64,000 bases of DNA from Pseudomonas vancouverensis (GCF_004348895.1 NZ_RRZK01000007.1:434001-498000); one strand, 5' to 3'; counted from the first letter of the stretch, positions 29,622 to 39,548 are shown. The notes: generated by a model from the letters alone, not told the origin. Numbers and translations: made by a program.

Positions 29622-30005
29622 TCAAGCCTTCGGCTTGGCTTTCCTCGGCTTCAAATACTTGGTCAAGCCCTGGAACCACATCACCAGTGCCGGGTTGCCC
29701 TTGATCTGAATCGACTTGTCCTGAACCCCAGTCATGAACGCCAACTGCTTGTTCTTCGCCTGCATCGTGGCGAAGCCATAAGCAGCATCTTTAAAGGCAA
29801 TCGCAAAAGCCGGTTCGGCATACACACCGGACGCACTGGTAATACGTTGGTCCTTCACGCGGAAATGCCGCGCCACTTTGCCATCCAGGGTTTGCAGCTG
29901 AAACACCAACTCCTTGTCACCCAACTGCTGCTGAAACGCCGGATTGGTCCGGCTGGCCTTACCCATCAATAAACCCAGCATCCACAGCAGAAAGCGAAAT
30001 TTCAT
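29622..30005 (-). CDS. SCP2-like sterol-binding fold protein
   Basis: A 127-residue protein starting MKFRFLLWMLGLLMGKASRT, a hydrophobic N-terminus that may anchor it. A compact domain follows whose pattern (ELVFQLQTLDGKVARHFRVK, then AEPAFAIAFKDAAYGFATMQ and IKGNPALVMWFQGLTKYL) fits the SCP2 fold. Some homologues carry a misleading helicase annotation; no helicase motif is present. I chose the ATG at 30005 with an upstream GAGG, rather than a GTG two codons earlier. Function unknown; lipid binding is only inferred. Confidence 0.7.
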   Translation of the reverse strand: MKFRFLLWMLGLLMGKASRTNPAFQQQLGDKELVFQLQTLDGKVARHFRVKDQRITSASGVYAEPAFAIAFKDAAYGFATMQAKNKQLAFMTGVQDKSIQIKGNPALVMWFQGLTKYLKPRKAKPKA

Positions 30006-30535
30006 GCGCACAGCCTCAGAAGAAAAATGAACGGCCGGCGCAGTGTAGCGGCTTCGAACGAGAACGCTACTGTTGTGTAGCTTTAGAAGAAGATGCGGTA
30101 TTTTTTGACGCTGATGACTACCAAGTCACTGACTAAACACCGCTGCAAACACCCGCTGCGGCACCAACTGCGAATTCACCCGGTGGTTTGCGGCTTGTCC
30201 AAACAATCCTGACAAAAATATGTTTAAACAACGCTGGAATTAACTCTCAAAAGCTACAACGCCCTGCGCCTTTGTCTACAGATACGCCGGAATTCGCCGT
30301 CTTGTCGGTGTAGGAGTTGCTCGGTAACTTCATATTCGGTGCTGAAAATGGGTAATGAAGTCCTGCAGTCCACCGCAATTGCATCGCTCAAAGGCTCATC
30401 AGCCAGTCCGGGGCGCGCTTGGTCATTGCTGTGCGCAGGAAGTTCCTGAGCTGTCGGTCTACCGTGCAGTGTCCAGATCCCCTCACCCAATCAGTCGCGA
30501 GCCAGTAGCCGCTTCAATCAAAAGAGAGCCATGCC
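30006..30535. other. 530-base gene-free stretch before the DUF6124 gene
   Basis: No ORF here has coding character on either strand. The short minus-strand frame at 30254-30490 has no ribosome site and no family features. The stretch is of mixed composition and locally AT-rich around 30200-30250. It probably holds the promoters of the two flanking divergent genes and a long leader. Confidence 0.5.
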
Positions 30536-30931
30536 ATGCTCAAAGTCACGTCATATGCGCCGGAAACCGACCCGGCGTCACCGTACGAAAACCTCGATTC
30601 AAGGAGGCTCCACAAGGCCGCTGAGCGCGCGCTGGACCACTACTTCGCCCCAGCAAAAAAACCATTTGCGGAGCGCTTCGGCCAGCTCTTCAGCGTCTGC
30701 CCGGAGATCACCACTGAAGCACTACTTGCCAATGCATCCGAGGATTTGCGGTCCATCAGCGCTATCGCGGCCGATCTGGCAGACGACGTAGACGGCCCCC
30801 ATCACTCCATAGCGCTTGCCTTGAGTCGCATGGCTGATGGCGTTCAACTGATGGTGGAACGAGTGTTGGATGACCTGGAGACGCCGGAAATGGCGATGGC
30901 GCTCGCCAGGCAACAAGGCCGGCTGGACTGA
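30536..30931 (+). CDS. DUF6124 family protein
   Basis: A 131-residue helical protein with the family pattern DSRRLHKAAERALDHYF near residues 21-37, TEALLANASEDLRSISAIAA near 60-79 and a C-terminal helix with QLMVERVLDDLE. DUF6124 proteins are almost confined to Pseudomonas, occur in several paralogous copies per genome, and have no known function. An AAGAGAG site precedes the ATG at 30536; an ATG five bases earlier is out of frame. It is not part of the otherwise conserved P. aeruginosa-like order, so it may be a lineage-specific insertion. Confidence 0.8.
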   Translation: MLKVTSYAPETDPASPYENLDSRRLHKAAERALDHYFAPAKKPFAERFGQLFSVCPEITTEALLANASEDLRSISAIAADLADDVDGPHHSIALALSRMADGVQLMVERVLDDLETPEMAMALARQQGRLD

Positions 30932-30990
30932 GCGTCCAACCGGAGAATGGCACCCATAAAAGCTGCCCGGTGTTGATTTGTCGAGCGCAT

Positions 30991-31030
30991 AAAAAATGGG
31001 CACCCAACTTCGGTTGACGTGCCCATTTTT
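30991..31030. terminator. bidirectional terminator between the DUF6124 and HU genes
   Basis: AAAAAATGGGCAC ... GTGCCCATTTTT: a stem of about 11 bp or more with A and T tracts on either side, placed between convergent genes. Confidence 0.92.
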
Positions 31031-31065
31031 AATTCCGCTCCCCGCTGTACGCGAGGTGAAACGGA

Positions 31066-31341
31066 TTATGGATTGACGCTGTCTTTCAACGATTTGCCTG
31101 GCTTGAACGCAACAGTGTTGCTGGCCTTGATTTTGACGGGTTCACCGGTTTGCGGGTTTTTGCCGGTGCGGGCACCACGATGGCGTTGCAGGAAGGTGCC
31201 GAAGCCCACCAGCGTCACGCTGTCTTTGCGGTGCAGGGCGCCGGTGATTTCTTCAAGCACGGCGTTGAGAACGCGGTTGGCTTGCTCTTTGGTGAGGTCT
31301 GCTTTTTCAGCAATGGCTGCAGCGAGTTCTGGTTTACGCAT
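31066..31341 (-). CDS. hupA: HU family DNA-binding protein
   Basis: A 91-residue histone-like protein beginning MRKPELAAAIAEKADLTKEQ with the HU signature GFGTFLQRHRGARTGKNPQT, the beta arms that bend DNA. Pseudomonas species have several HU paralogues; the gene at this site near the rubredoxin genes is called hupA, but the symbol rests on position from memory. A longer frame continues upstream to 31638 without family features, so I take the ATG at 31341. Confidence 0.9.
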   Translation of the reverse strand: MRKPELAAAIAEKADLTKEQANRVLNAVLEEITGALHRKDSVTLVGFGTFLQRHRGARTGKNPQTGEPVKIKASNTVAFKPGKSLKDSVNP

Positions 31342-31535
31342 ATGAGTGAAGCCCCTTTGACGGTTTGTTGTTGTTATGTCCGTGCTGCTCTCTGCGGAGC
31401 AGCGCCCAAGGCGCCGCAGATGCTCTACTCTGCGGCAGACGGGAGTGAGGATGGCACGCAGTGAGGAGCCGCGCCAGTATCGGTGCGGCCTTTGTGAGGG
31501 CAAAAGGGGGGTGATTCCGACAGAACGACCGGTAT

Positions 31536-32684
31536 TTATGCCAGCAGCGGTGGAAGCTCTTTGTTCAGGGCCAGTTTCTCCATCACGGCAGCACCGGTCA
31601 GGGCATAACCGAGCAGTTTGCCTGTGGCGTCGCGGCATAACACCTTGATGTCGGCACCCTGTCCTTCCACGGTCCAGACACCTTCAGCGCCTCGCGGTGG
31701 TGGCGAAACCACCAGCGGGCACACCGGGGTTTTCACGGTAATCGGCATCGGGCCATAGCTCACGGCAGTCGGGGTGCCAGCCAAGGTTTGCGCCAAGGCC
31801 CGTGCACAGCTCATCAGGGGCATGACGTACAGCAGGTTGAGTCCGTCGACTTCGGCGCAGTCGCCCAGGGCGTAGATATTGGCGTGGGAGGTTTTCAGGT
31901 GGCGGTCGACCATGATGCCGCGATTGACCTGCAAACCGGCCGCAGCTGCCAGATCGATGCGCGGGCGCAGGCCAATGGCGGAGACCACGACGTCACAGGC
32001 GATCACCTGGCCATCGGAGAGATGCGCTTCGAGGCCGTCTGCCACGCGTTGCAGGCGATTGAGCACGGGGCCGAGGTGGAAACGTGCACCGAGGCTCTCA
32101 AGCCCGGCTTGCACGGCCGCAGCGGCTGCTGGGTGCAGCAGCGTCGGCATCACCTGTTCGCAGGGCGCCACCAGTTGCACCTCAAAGCCACCCAGGGTCA
32201 GGTCATTGGCGAACTCGCAGCCGATCAAGCCTGCGCCGAGCAGCAGTACGCGGCGCTTGCCGGCGGCGGCTGCACGAAAGCGCGCGTAGTCTTCCAGGTC
32301 GTTGATCGGGAACACGCAATCGGCGGCGTCACCGTCGATGGGCACGCGCACGGTTTCGGCGCCCCAAGCCAGGATCAGGTCGCGGTAGATCACCGCTTCT
32401 TCGCCGATCCACAGGCGCTTATGGCCCGGGTCGATGCCGCTGATGCGGGTGTGGGTGCGTACTTCAGCCTTGAGTTGCTCAGCCATGGCACCGGGTTCGG
32501 CCATGCTCAGGCCGTCGGCATCCTTGTTTTTGCCGAAGCCCGTGGAGAGCATCGGCTTGGAGTAGGAACGTCCGTCATCGGCGGTGATCAGTAACAGCGG
32601 GGTTTCGCTATCGAGTTTGCGAAATTCGCGGGCGACGTTATAGCCCGCTAGGCCGGTACCGATGATGACGACAGGTGCGTTCAT
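31536..32684 (-). CDS. rubredoxin-NAD(+) reductase
   Basis: A 382-residue FAD flavoprotein that transfers electrons from NADH to rubredoxin. The FAD motif is [19 protein letters not shown] near residues 6-24; the NAD motif is [16 protein letters not shown] near 147-162. The C-terminal flavin-contact motif is [14 protein letters not shown]. It lies 23 bases downstream of the rubredoxin gene on the same strand, as in the P. aeruginosa rubA-rubB cluster. The pathway supports alkane hydroxylation and oxidative stress defence in relatives; which one here is not decidable. Confidence 0.93.
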   Translation of the reverse strand: MNAPVVIIGTGLAGYNVAREFRKLDSETPLLLITADDGRSYSKPMLSTGFGKNKDADGLSMAEPGAMAEQLKAEVRTHTRISGIDPGHKRLWIGEEAVIYRDLILAWGAETVRVPIDGDAADCVFPINDLEDYARFRAAAAGKRRVLLLGAGLIGCEFANDLTLGGFEVQLVAPCEQVMPTLLHPAAAAAVQAGLESLGARFHLGPVLNRLQRVADGLEAHLSDGQVIACDVVVSAIGLRPRIDLAAAAGLQVNRGIMVDRHLKTSHANIYALGDCAEVDGLNLLYVMPLMSCARALAQTLAGTPTAVSYGPMPITVKTPVCPLVVSPPPRGAEGVWTVEGQGADIKVLCRDATGKLLGYALTGAAVMEKLALNKELPPLLA

Positions 32685-32707
32685 TCCTGACTCCTCTGTT
32701 TGTTTGA

Positions 32708-32875
32708 TTAGTTGATTTCGATCATTTCAAAATCCATTTTGCCGACGCCGCAGTCCGGGCACAGCCAGTCTGCCGGGACATCTTCCCAGCGGGTGCCCGG
32801 CGCAATGCCGTCATCGGGCCAGCCGTCTGCTTCGTTGTAGATCAGGCCGCAGACGATACATTGCCACTTTTTCAT
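32708..32875 (-). CDS. rubredoxin
   Basis: A 55-residue one-iron electron carrier, [20 protein letters not shown]..., with the two iron-binding pairs CIVCG (Cys6, Cys9) and CPDCG (Cys39, Cys42). GAPG- and W-rich family positions are present ([16 protein letters not shown]). P. aeruginosa has two tandem rubredoxins here (rubA1, rubA2); only one copy is visible in this window. It precedes the reductase and is divergent from ubiC. Confidence 0.95.
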   Translation of the reverse strand: MKKWQCIVCGLIYNEADGWPDDGIAPGTRWEDVPADWLCPDCGVGKMDFEMIEIN

Positions 32876-33075
32876 TCAGGTACTTCCTCAGGGTTCAGGC
32901 GTTTTGCCGGCTGGGCGGTCGATGGATGTAGCACTGCCGTCCAACTCAGGGCGTTTTGTACTGTTCGGGCCCGGCAGATGCAAGCCTGTTCGGCGCAACG
33001 GCGGGCCGATTCACTCGATATCGACGGCTGACATGGTAAGCTCGCCGCCTCATTTGCTGCCAATAATGACTCATT

Positions 33076-33639
33076 GTGCAACACACAGAATCCCCCTCCC
33101 CGACTCCCCTCTGGCTCGCTCAAGGCCAACTGACGCCCCCACCCGACGCCTCTATTCTCGACTGGTTGTTCGATGAAGGCTCGCTGACTCGCCGCCTCAT
33201 TCATCTGTCGAATGATGCCTTCAGCGTCTCGCCGATGTTCGAAGGCTGGCAGACGCTACGCGCCGACGAATGCGCGGCGCTGAACCTGGCCGAAGGCAGC
33301 GAAGGCTGGGTGCGCGAGGTATATCTGCGCGGTCACGGTGAGGCCTGGGTGTTTGCCCGCAGCGTGGCATCGCGCAGTGCCCTGCAGGGTGATGGCTTGC
33401 ACATGGACGAGTTGGGCAGCCGTTCGCTGGGCGAATTGCTGTTTTGCGATCATGCGTTCCAGCGCCGGGAAATCGAGGTGTGCCACTACCCGCAAGCCTG
33501 GTTGCCAGCCGAGGTGCGACGGCCTGATTTGTGGGGCCGCCGCTCGCGTTTCGACAGGGGTGCATTGAGCGTACTGGTGGCCGAGATCTTCCTGCCAACC
33601 CTGTGGAACGCTGCCCGCGCCCAACCGGAGAACACCTGA
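33076..33639 (+). CDS. ubiC: chorismate lyase
   Basis: A 187-residue enzyme that cleaves chorismate to 4-hydroxybenzoate and pyruvate, the first committed step of ubiquinone synthesis. Family features: [20 protein letters not shown] with conserved substrate-contact Arg, SLGELLF, and the C-terminal [20 protein letters not shown] followed by FLP. It starts with GTG at 33076; there is no in-frame ATG nearby. The stop codon overlaps the ubiA start (TGATG). Confidence 0.93.
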   Translation: MQHTESPSPTPLWLAQGQLTPPPDASILDWLFDEGSLTRRLIHLSNDAFSVSPMFEGWQTLRADECAALNLAEGSEGWVREVYLRGHGEAWVFARSVASRSALQGDGLHMDELGSRSLGELLFCDHAFQRREIEVCHYPQAWLPAEVRRPDLWGRRSRFDRGALSVLVAEIFLPTLWNAARAQPENT

Positions 33640-34529
33640 TGTACCAGAGCCTGCTCAAGTCCTTGAATCGCTTGAACCCGCGCGCCTGGGACTTTATTCA
33701 GTTGACCCGGATGGACAAGCCGATCGGCATCTACCTGTTGCTGTGGCCGACGCTGTGGGCACTGTGGATTGCCGGCAAGGGCTCGCCGTCGCTGGCCAAC
33801 ATCTTGATTTTCGTGCTCGGTGTGGTGCTGACCCGCGCCGGTGGCTGCGTGATCAACGACTGGGCGGACCGCAAGGTCGATGGCCACGTCAAACGCACCG
33901 CGCAACGCCCCCTGGCCTCCGGCAAGATCAGCTCGAAAGAAGCGCTGGTGTTTTTTGCGCTGCTGATGGGCCTGAGCTTCCTGCTGGTGCTGTGCACCAA
34001 CGCCGCGACCATCTGGCTGTCGTTTGGCGGGCTGGCACTGGCGTTCACCTACCCGTTCATGAAGCGCTACACCTATTATCCGCAGGTGGTGCTGGGCATG
34101 GCGTTTTCATGGGGTATGCCGATGGCGTTCACCGCCGAGACCGGCGAACTGCCTGCCGCGGCCTGGCTGCTGTGGATCGCCAACCTGATGTGGACGGTGG
34201 GTTACGACACTTATTACGCGATGACCGACCGTGACGATGACCTGAAGATCGGCGTGAAATCAACGGCGATCCTGTTCGGCGAAGCGGACCGGGTGATCAT
34301 CCTGACCTTGCAGACGCTGGCCCTGGGCTGTCTGTTGCTGGCGGGATCGAAGTTCGAGCTCGGCACCTGGTTCCACCTCGGCCTGCTGGCGGCGGCAGGC
34401 TGCTTTGTCTGGGAGTTCTGGTACACCCGTGACAGGGACCGCATGCGCTGCTTCAAGGCGTTTCTGCACAACCACTGGGCGGGCTTGGCGATTTTTGTCG
34501 GGATCGTGCTGGATTACGCGCTGCGCTGA
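33639..34529 (+). CDS. ubiA: 4-hydroxybenzoate octaprenyltransferase
   Basis: A 296-residue membrane prenyltransferase joining the polyprenyl chain to 4-hydroxybenzoate. About nine membrane helices are predicted. The two Asp-rich motifs that bind Mg2+/pyrophosphate are [12 protein letters not shown] (around residue 70) and [16 protein letters not shown] (around 190). The ATG at 33639, with a GGAG site, gives exactly the known Pseudomonas length and is coupled to ubiC. Confidence 0.97.
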   Translation: MYQSLLKSLNRLNPRAWDFIQLTRMDKPIGIYLLLWPTLWALWIAGKGSPSLANILIFVLGVVLTRAGGCVINDWADRKVDGHVKRTAQRPLASGKISSKEALVFFALLMGLSFLLVLCTNAATIWLSFGGLALAFTYPFMKRYTYYPQVVLGMAFSWGMPMAFTAETGELPAAAWLLWIANLMWTVGYDTYYAMTDRDDDLKIGVKSTAILFGEADRVIILTLQTLALGCLLLAGSKFELGTWFHLGLLAAAGCFVWEFWYTRDRDRMRCFKAFLHNHWAGLAIFVGIVLDYALR

Positions 34530-34538
34530 TCGGTAAAA

Positions 34539-34570
34539 CCCGTGGGAGCGAGCCCGTTCGCTCCCACGGG
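34539..34570. repeat. REP hairpin
   Basis: CCCGTGGGAGCGA and TTCGCTCCCACGGG: a stem of about 13 bp with a small loop between the convergent ubiA and lipoprotein-like genes; it probably doubles as a terminator. Confidence 0.75.
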
Positions 34571-34579
34571 GAGAAGCGT

Positions 34580-34966
34580 TTACATGTGCTCGTGAACCAC
34601 GTGCCAGACGTCTTTCATCTTGTCGCCCGTCATGTCGCCGGGCGCCTTGTCCTTCATGAAGTAGTACAGCGGCTTGCCGCCATAGGCCCACTGCATGGTG
34701 CCGTCGTCACGCTTGATGATTGTCCACTTGCCTTCGGCCTTGTCACCCGCCTTCGCTTCCAGCGGCGGCCAGTTTTTCGCGCAGTCGCCGGTGCACACCG
34801 ATTTGCCGCCGGTGTCCTTGTCGAAGGTGTACAGCGTCATGCCTTTGTGGTCGGTCATCATGCCGCTTTCGTTCATCATGGCCGGTGGCGCCGCAAAGGC
34901 CATGGCAGGCAGTGCCAGGGCAGCCGCCAGCATCAGGGCTTTGAAGGATTGCGAGTGTAGTGTCAT
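34580..34966 (-). CDS. COG4315 family secreted protein (YxxxD repeats)
   Basis: A 128-residue protein with a signal peptide (residues 1-25, ALMLAAALALPAMAFA) and no lipobox. The mature part has the paired repeat that defines COG4315: GMTLYTFDKDTGGKSVCTGD followed by the NWPP motif, and later PLYYFMKDKAPGDMTGD. This is a small periplasmic or extracytoplasmic domain of unknown function. It lies between ubiA and phoB, with no Pho box of its own. Confidence 0.85.
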   Translation of the reverse strand: MTLHSQSFKALMLAAALALPAMAFAAPPAMMNESGMMTDHKGMTLYTFDKDTGGKSVCTGDCAKNWPPLEAKAGDKAEGKWTIIKRDDGTMQWAYGGKPLYYFMKDKAPGDMTGDKMKDVWHVVHEHM

Positions 34967-35047
34967 GGAAACCTTCCTTTTGTGGTTGTCAGGATTCGGA
35001 CTTAGAGCTTAGTTCACGATTACGACAATCACCGGGCGACTAAAATA

Positions 35048-35065
35048 CTGTCACACGACTGCAAT
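35048..35065 (+). promoter_or_regulatory. Pho box of phoB-phoR
   Basis: CTGTCAC-ACGA-CTGCAAT: two 7-base direct repeats with a 4-base spacer, as in the consensus for PhoB binding. Ten bases after it, TCTAAT (35076-35081) is a good -10 hexamer. Transcription would start near 35088, about 30 bases before the phoB start. Confidence 0.85.
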
Positions 35066-35118
35066 AATTCCGTTATCTAATGCGGCGCAAGACAGTTAAA
35101 TGACAAGAGGGTTAAGGC

Positions 35119-35808
35119 ATGGTTGGCAGGAGCATTCTGATCGTCGACGACGAAGCGCCTATTCGCGAAATGATCGCCGTTGCGTTGGAAATGGCCGGCT
35201 ATGACTGCCTGGAGGCTGAAAACTCCCAGCAGGCCCACGCCATCATTGTCGACCGCAAACCGGACCTGATCCTGCTGGACTGGATGCTGCCAGGCACCTC
35301 CGGCATCGAGCTGGCCCGCCGCCTCAAGCGTGACGAGCTGACCGGTGATATCCCGATCATCATGCTCACCGCCAAGGGTGAAGAGGACAACAAGATCCAG
35401 GGCCTGGAAGTCGGCGCTGACGACTACATCACCAAACCGTTTTCCCCACGTGAGCTGGTCGCGCGCCTGAAGGCCGTGCTGCGCCGCGCAGGTCCCACCG
35501 ATGGCGAAGCGCCCATTGAAGTGGGTGGCCTGTTGCTCGACCCGATCAGCCACCGCGTGACCATCGACGGCCGTCCTGCCGAGATGGGCCCGACCGAATA
35601 CCGCTTGCTGCAATTCTTCATGACCCACCAGGAACGCGCCTACACCCGTGGCCAGTTGCTGGACCAGGTCTGGGGCGGCAACGTCTATGTTGAAGAGCGC
35701 ACCGTTGACGTGCACATCCGCCGCCTGCGCAAAGCCCTCGGCGATGCTTACGAAAATCTGGTACAAACCGTGCGCGGCACCGGTTACCGCTTTTCGACCA
35801 AAGCCTGA
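35119..35808 (+). CDS. phoB: phosphate regulon response regulator PhoB
   Basis: A 229-residue OmpR-type response regulator. Receiver domain: acidic pair Asp10-Asp11, phosphoacceptor Asp54 (ILLDWMLPG) and Lys in TKPFSP. The winged-helix DNA-binding domain is C-terminal ([19 protein letters not shown]). When phosphorylated it binds Pho boxes, including the one just upstream. phoR follows after 44 bases. Confidence 0.97.
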   Translation: MVGRSILIVDDEAPIREMIAVALEMAGYDCLEAENSQQAHAIIVDRKPDLILLDWMLPGTSGIELARRLKRDELTGDIPIIMLTAKGEEDNKIQGLEVGADDYITKPFSPRELVARLKAVLRRAGPTDGEAPIEVGGLLLDPISHRVTIDGRPAEMGPTEYRLLQFFMTHQERAYTRGQLLDQVWGGNVYVEERTVDVHIRRLRKALGDAYENLVQTVRGTGYRFSTKA

Positions 35809-35852
35809 CCCTGCCCCTTACCGCCCGACAAGCTGACAAGGACGCGCGTCAC

Positions 35853-37175
35853 GTGAACCAAAACTGGCATGGCACCCTGATTCGCCACATGCTGCTACTG
35901 GTCACCGCTTGCCTGGTGGTCGGTCTGATCTCCGGCTACTACGGCTGGAGCCTGGCCGCAGGCCTGGGACTTTACCTGGCCTGGACCCTCAAGCAATTGC
36001 TGCGGCTGCACGAGTGGCTGCGCCTGCACAAACCCGACGAAGCACCACCTGACGGCTATGGCCTGTGGGGCGAGGTGTTCGACAGCATCTACCACCTGCA
36101 ACGCCGTGACCAACGGGTGCGCGGGCGCCTGCAAGCAGTGATCGACCGCGTCCAGGAGTCCACCGCTGCTCTCAAGGACGCGGTGATCATGCTCGACACC
36201 GACGGCAACCTGGAATGGTGGAACCGCGCCGCCGAAACCCTGCTGGGCCTCAAGACTCCGCAGGACAGCGGCCAACCGGTGACCAACCTGGTGCGTCATC
36301 CGCGCTTCAAGGAATACTTCGAGCAGGAAAACTACGCCGAGCCACTGGAAATCCCTTCGCCGTCCAACGACCGCATGCGCATCCAGATGTACATCACCCG
36401 TTACGGCAACAATGAACACCTGATGCTGGTGCGCGACGTCACGCGCATCCATCAACTTGAGCAGATGCGCAAAGACTTCATCGCCAACGTGTCCCACGAA
36501 TTGCGCACGCCGCTTACGGTGATCTGCGGTTACCTGGAAACCCTGCTCGACAATGTCGAGGAAGTGAACCCGCGCTGGAGCCGCGCCCTGCAGCAGATGC
36601 AGCAACAGGGCGGGCGCATGCAGACGCTGCTCAATGACTTGCTGCTGCTGGCCAAACTGGAAGCCACCGATTACCCGTCGGACAACCAGCCAGTGCCGAT
36701 CGATGTGCTGCTGCAATCGATCAAGAGTGATGCGCAGCAGTTGTCCGGCCAGAAAAACCAGCACTTCACCCTGGAGGCCGATGCGTCGATTCTGCTCAAG
36801 GGCAGTGAAGCGGAACTGCGCAGTGCGTTTTCAAACCTGGTCTTCAACGCGGTGAAGTACACCCCGGCCGAGGGCAACATTCGCATTCGCTGGTGGGGCG
36901 ACGATCAGGGTGCGCATTTGAGCGTGCAGGATTCGGGCATCGGCATCGACGCCAAACACCTGCCACGCCTGACCGAACGCTTCTACCGCGTCGACTCCAG
37001 CCGCAACTCCAACACCGGTGGCACCGGCCTCGGGCTGGCGATCGTCAAACACGTGTTGTTGCGCCATCGCGCACGGATGGAGATCAGCAGCGTACCGGGT
37101 CACGGCAGCACCTTTACCTGCCACTTTGCCCCGGCCCAGGTCACCCGATCCCGGGCGCTGAAGGCCGCCGACTGA
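35853..37175 (+). CDS. phoR: phosphate regulon sensor histidine kinase PhoR
   Basis: A 440-residue membrane kinase. Residues about 9-45 form two close hydrophobic segments; a PAS domain follows (about 95-190, DAVIMLDTDGNLEWWNRAAE). HisKA has the phosphoacceptor in NVSHELRTPLTVICGYLETL. The ATP-binding domain has N (FSNLVFNAVKYTP), G1 (DSGIGID) and G2 (GTGLGLAI) boxes. It starts with GTG at 35853 with an AAGGA site. It senses phosphate indirectly through PstSCAB-PhoU. Confidence 0.96.
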   Translation: MNQNWHGTLIRHMLLLVTACLVVGLISGYYGWSLAAGLGLYLAWTLKQLLRLHEWLRLHKPDEAPPDGYGLWGEVFDSIYHLQRRDQRVRGRLQAVIDRVQESTAALKDAVIMLDTDGNLEWWNRAAETLLGLKTPQDSGQPVTNLVRHPRFKEYFEQENYAEPLEIPSPSNDRMRIQMYITRYGNNEHLMLVRDVTRIHQLEQMRKDFIANVSHELRTPLTVICGYLETLLDNVEEVNPRWSRALQQMQQQGGRMQTLLNDLLLLAKLEATDYPSDNQPVPIDVLLQSIKSDAQQLSGQKNQHFTLEADASILLKGSEAELRSAFSNLVFNAVKYTPAEGNIRIRWWGDDQGAHLSVQDSGIGIDAKHLPRLTERFYRVDSSRNSNTGGTGLGLAIVKHVLLRHRARMEISSVPGHGSTFTCHFAPAQVTRSRALKAAD

Positions 37176-37299
37176 TACCAGCCAGCATGCGCCACTAGGC
37201 AACCGGCCGGTCAGCCGCTACATTGGCTGACTTGCGCCTGCCTTTCAGGCGCGATTCTTTCTTACCTTCTCGACTTCACGGAACCCGCAAAACTCCATC

Positions 37300-38640
37300 A
37301 TGGACCCTTCCCCTGGTTTGACCCTCGCTACCATTTTTGCCGACTTCGGCATGATTCTTTTTGCTTTGATCCTGGTCTTGCTCAACGGTTTTTTCGTTGC
37401 GGCGGAATTTGCCATGGTCAAATTGCGCTCGACCCGGGTCGAGGCCATCGCGGACAAGAACGGCTGGCGCGGACACATTCTGCGCACCGTGCACAGTCAG
37501 CTCGATGCCTACCTGTCGGCCTGTCAGCTGGGTATCACCCTCGCCTCCCTCGGCCTGGGCTGGGTCGGTGAACCGGCATTCGCGCACATTCTCGAGCCGT
37601 TCCTCAGCGCGATTGGCGTGCAGTCCGCCGAAGTGGTTAAGGGCATCTCGTTCTTCACCGCGTTCTTCATCATTTCGTACCTGCACATCGTGGTCGGCGA
37701 ATTGGCGCCGAAATCCTGGGCCATCCGCAAGCCGGAATTGCTGTCGCTGTGGACGGCCGTGCCGCTGTACCTGTTCTACTGGGCGATGTACCCGGCCATC
37801 TACCTGCTCAACGCCAGCGCCAACACCATCCTGCGCATCGCCGGCCAGGGTGAACCCGGCCCGCATCACGAGCACCATTACAGCCGCGAAGAACTGAAGC
37901 TGATCCTGCACTCCAGCCGTGGCCAGGACCCGAGCGACCAAGGCATGCGCGTTTTGGCCTCAGCAGTGGAAATGGGCGAGCTGGAAGTGGTCGACTGGGC
38001 CAACTCCAGGGAAGACCTGGTGACCCTAGAATTCAACGCGCCGCTCAAGCAGATCCTGGCGATGTTCCGACGTCACAAATTCAGCCGCTATCCGGTGTAC
38101 GACAGCGAACGCCAGGAGTTCGTCGGCCTGCTGCACATCAAGGACCTGCTGCTGGAACTGGCGGCACTGGATCACATTCCGGAGTCGTTCAACCTGGCCG
38201 AGCTGACCCGTCCGCTGGAGCGCGTGTCGCGACACATGCCGCTGTCGCAGTTGCTGGAGCAGTTCCGCAAAGGTGGCTCGCACTTCGCAGTGGTTGAAGA
38301 AGCCGACGGCAACATCATCGGCTACCTGACCATGGAAGACGTGCTGGAAGTGCTGGTGGGCGACATCCAGGACGAACACCGCAAGGCCGAGCGCGGCATT
38401 CTCGCCTATCAACCGGGCAAGCTGCTGGTGCGCGGCGATACGCCGCTGTTCAAGGTTGAACGGCTGCTGGGCATCGATCTGGACCACGTCGAAGCCGAAA
38501 CCCTCGCCGGCCTGGTCTACGAAAGCCTCAAGCGTGTGCCGGAAGAGGAAGAAGTGCTGGAAGTCGAAGGTTTGCGGATCATCATCAAGAAGATGAAAGG
38601 GCCGAAGATCGTCCTGGCCAAGGTGTTGATGCTGGGTTGA
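37300..38640 (+). CDS. HlyC/CorC family membrane transporter (DUF21-CBS)
   Basis: A 446-residue protein with an N-terminal DUF21/CNNM membrane domain (residues about 1-200, including LNGFFVAAEFAMVKLRSTR and SYLHIVVGELAPKSWAI). A tandem CBS pair follows (about 220-345, HKFSRYPVYDSERQEFVGLL; MEDVLEVLVGDIQDE), then a C-terminal CorC/HlyC domain. The family is implicated in Mg2+/Co2+ efflux. In Pseudomonas it always follows phoBR but is not obviously phosphate-regulated. Substrate here is inferred. Confidence 0.9.
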   Translation: MDPSPGLTLATIFADFGMILFALILVLLNGFFVAAEFAMVKLRSTRVEAIADKNGWRGHILRTVHSQLDAYLSACQLGITLASLGLGWVGEPAFAHILEPFLSAIGVQSAEVVKGISFFTAFFIISYLHIVVGELAPKSWAIRKPELLSLWTAVPLYLFYWAMYPAIYLLNASANTILRIAGQGEPGPHHEHHYSREELKLILHSSRGQDPSDQGMRVLASAVEMGELEVVDWANSREDLVTLEFNAPLKQILAMFRRHKFSRYPVYDSERQEFVGLLHIKDLLLELAALDHIPESFNLAELTRPLERVSRHMPLSQLLEQFRKGGSHFAVVEEADGNIIGYLTMEDVLEVLVGDIQDEHRKAERGILAYQPGKLLVRGDTPLFKVERLLGIDLDHVEAETLAGLVYESLKRVPEEEEVLEVEGLRIIIKKMKGPKIVLAKVLMLG

Positions 38641-38651
38641 TCCCCGCAGGC

Positions 38652-39548
38652 TTACTGCTTGCCCAACACAAAGTTGGGCAACGCGCCCACGGGTTTGTTG
38701 AACTGATACGGAATCGACACCAGGCCCATCCCGGTATTGCGCTGCACCACAAAGTGCAAATGCGGCCCGGTGCTGTTGCCGGTATTGCCCGACAGCGCCA
38801 GGGCACTACCGACCTTCACCCGCTGCCCCTCGCGCACGCACACCGAGCCCTTTTTCAGGTGCAGGTACACGCCCATGGTCCCATCGTCGTGCAATACCCG
38901 CACGAAGTTGCCGGAGGCGTCATTGCCACGCCCATCCTGGCTGTTTTCCGTCTTGATCACGGTTCCGCCTCGCGCGGCTATGATTGGCGTGCCTTCCGGC
39001 ATCGCTATGTCGATGGCGTAACGGCTCTTGGGGCCAAAGTGGCTGTAGGGACCGTTGGGACCCTGGCTGATGCGAAACGGCCCACCGCGCCACGGCAATG
39101 GGTAGCGATAACCCACCATGGGCCCTGAGGGGTCGCCCAGGGAATATTTGAATTTCGGCACATACGCCAGCGGCTTGCCTGCGTTAATCGCTGTGAGCTG
39201 CGCCAGGCGCACGCTGCTGCGCAAGGGAATGACCCGTCGAACCGGTCGATTCGGTGCACCACGGGCGTTCTTCACCCCGGCGAGCGTCAGTTCGACTTCT
39301 ACCGGGGCAAACAGGTCATTGCGCACGTACAGGCTGTCGACATCACCCTCCTTCAGGATGATCAGCCGTACCTGGCGCTCCAGGTGTTCATCCATGCGGT
39401 CCTGCAGAACAAACACCTTCGAGCCTTTGCTCGGGCGGTCGCTGTAGGAGACCACGCCATTGGCATCTTTGGATTTATAGATGGTCGCAGCCGCGGCCGA
39501 AGTGGCGACCAGGCAAAGACCGAGAAGAAGCAGCAGTCGCGCGAACAT
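38652..39548 (-). CDS. M23 family metallopeptidase
   Basis: A 298-residue secreted peptidase. A signal peptide covers residues 1-20 (MFARLLLLLGLCLVATSAAA). A DUF4124-like N-terminal region (IYKSKDANGVVSYSD) follows, and the LytM/M23 domain is C-terminal. Zinc ligands fit: SHFGPKSRYAIDIAMP supplies the Asp and HLHFVV supplies the HxH. The first ligand is not the usual HxGxD spacing but SHFG earlier in the loop, as in related family members. It likely cleaves peptidoglycan peptide bridges. It is convergent with the CBS protein gene. Confidence 0.88.
   Translation of the reverse strand: MFARLLLLLGLCLVATSAAAATIYKSKDANGVVSYSDRPSKGSKVFVLQDRMDEHLERQVRLIILKEGDVDSLYVRNDLFAPVEVELTLAGVKNARGAPNRPVRRVIPLRSSVRLAQLTAINAGKPLAYVPKFKYSLGDPSGPMVGYRYPLPWRGGPFRISQGPNGPYSHFGPKSRYAIDIAMPEGTPIIAARGGTVIKTENSQDGRGNDASGNFVRVLHDDGTMGVYLHLKKGSVCVREGQRVKVGSALALSGNTGNSTGPHLHFVVQRNTGMGLVSIPYQFNKPVGALPNFVLGKQ

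Noticed and set aside
30254..30490. A 78-codon minus-strand frame before the DUF6124 gene
   Set aside because: No ribosome site, no family pattern, and codon use unlike genes of this window.
31342..31638. N-terminal extension of the HU frame
   Set aside because: The extension shows no HU similarity and overlaps the reductase gene end; the ATG at 31341 gives the standard 91-residue protein.
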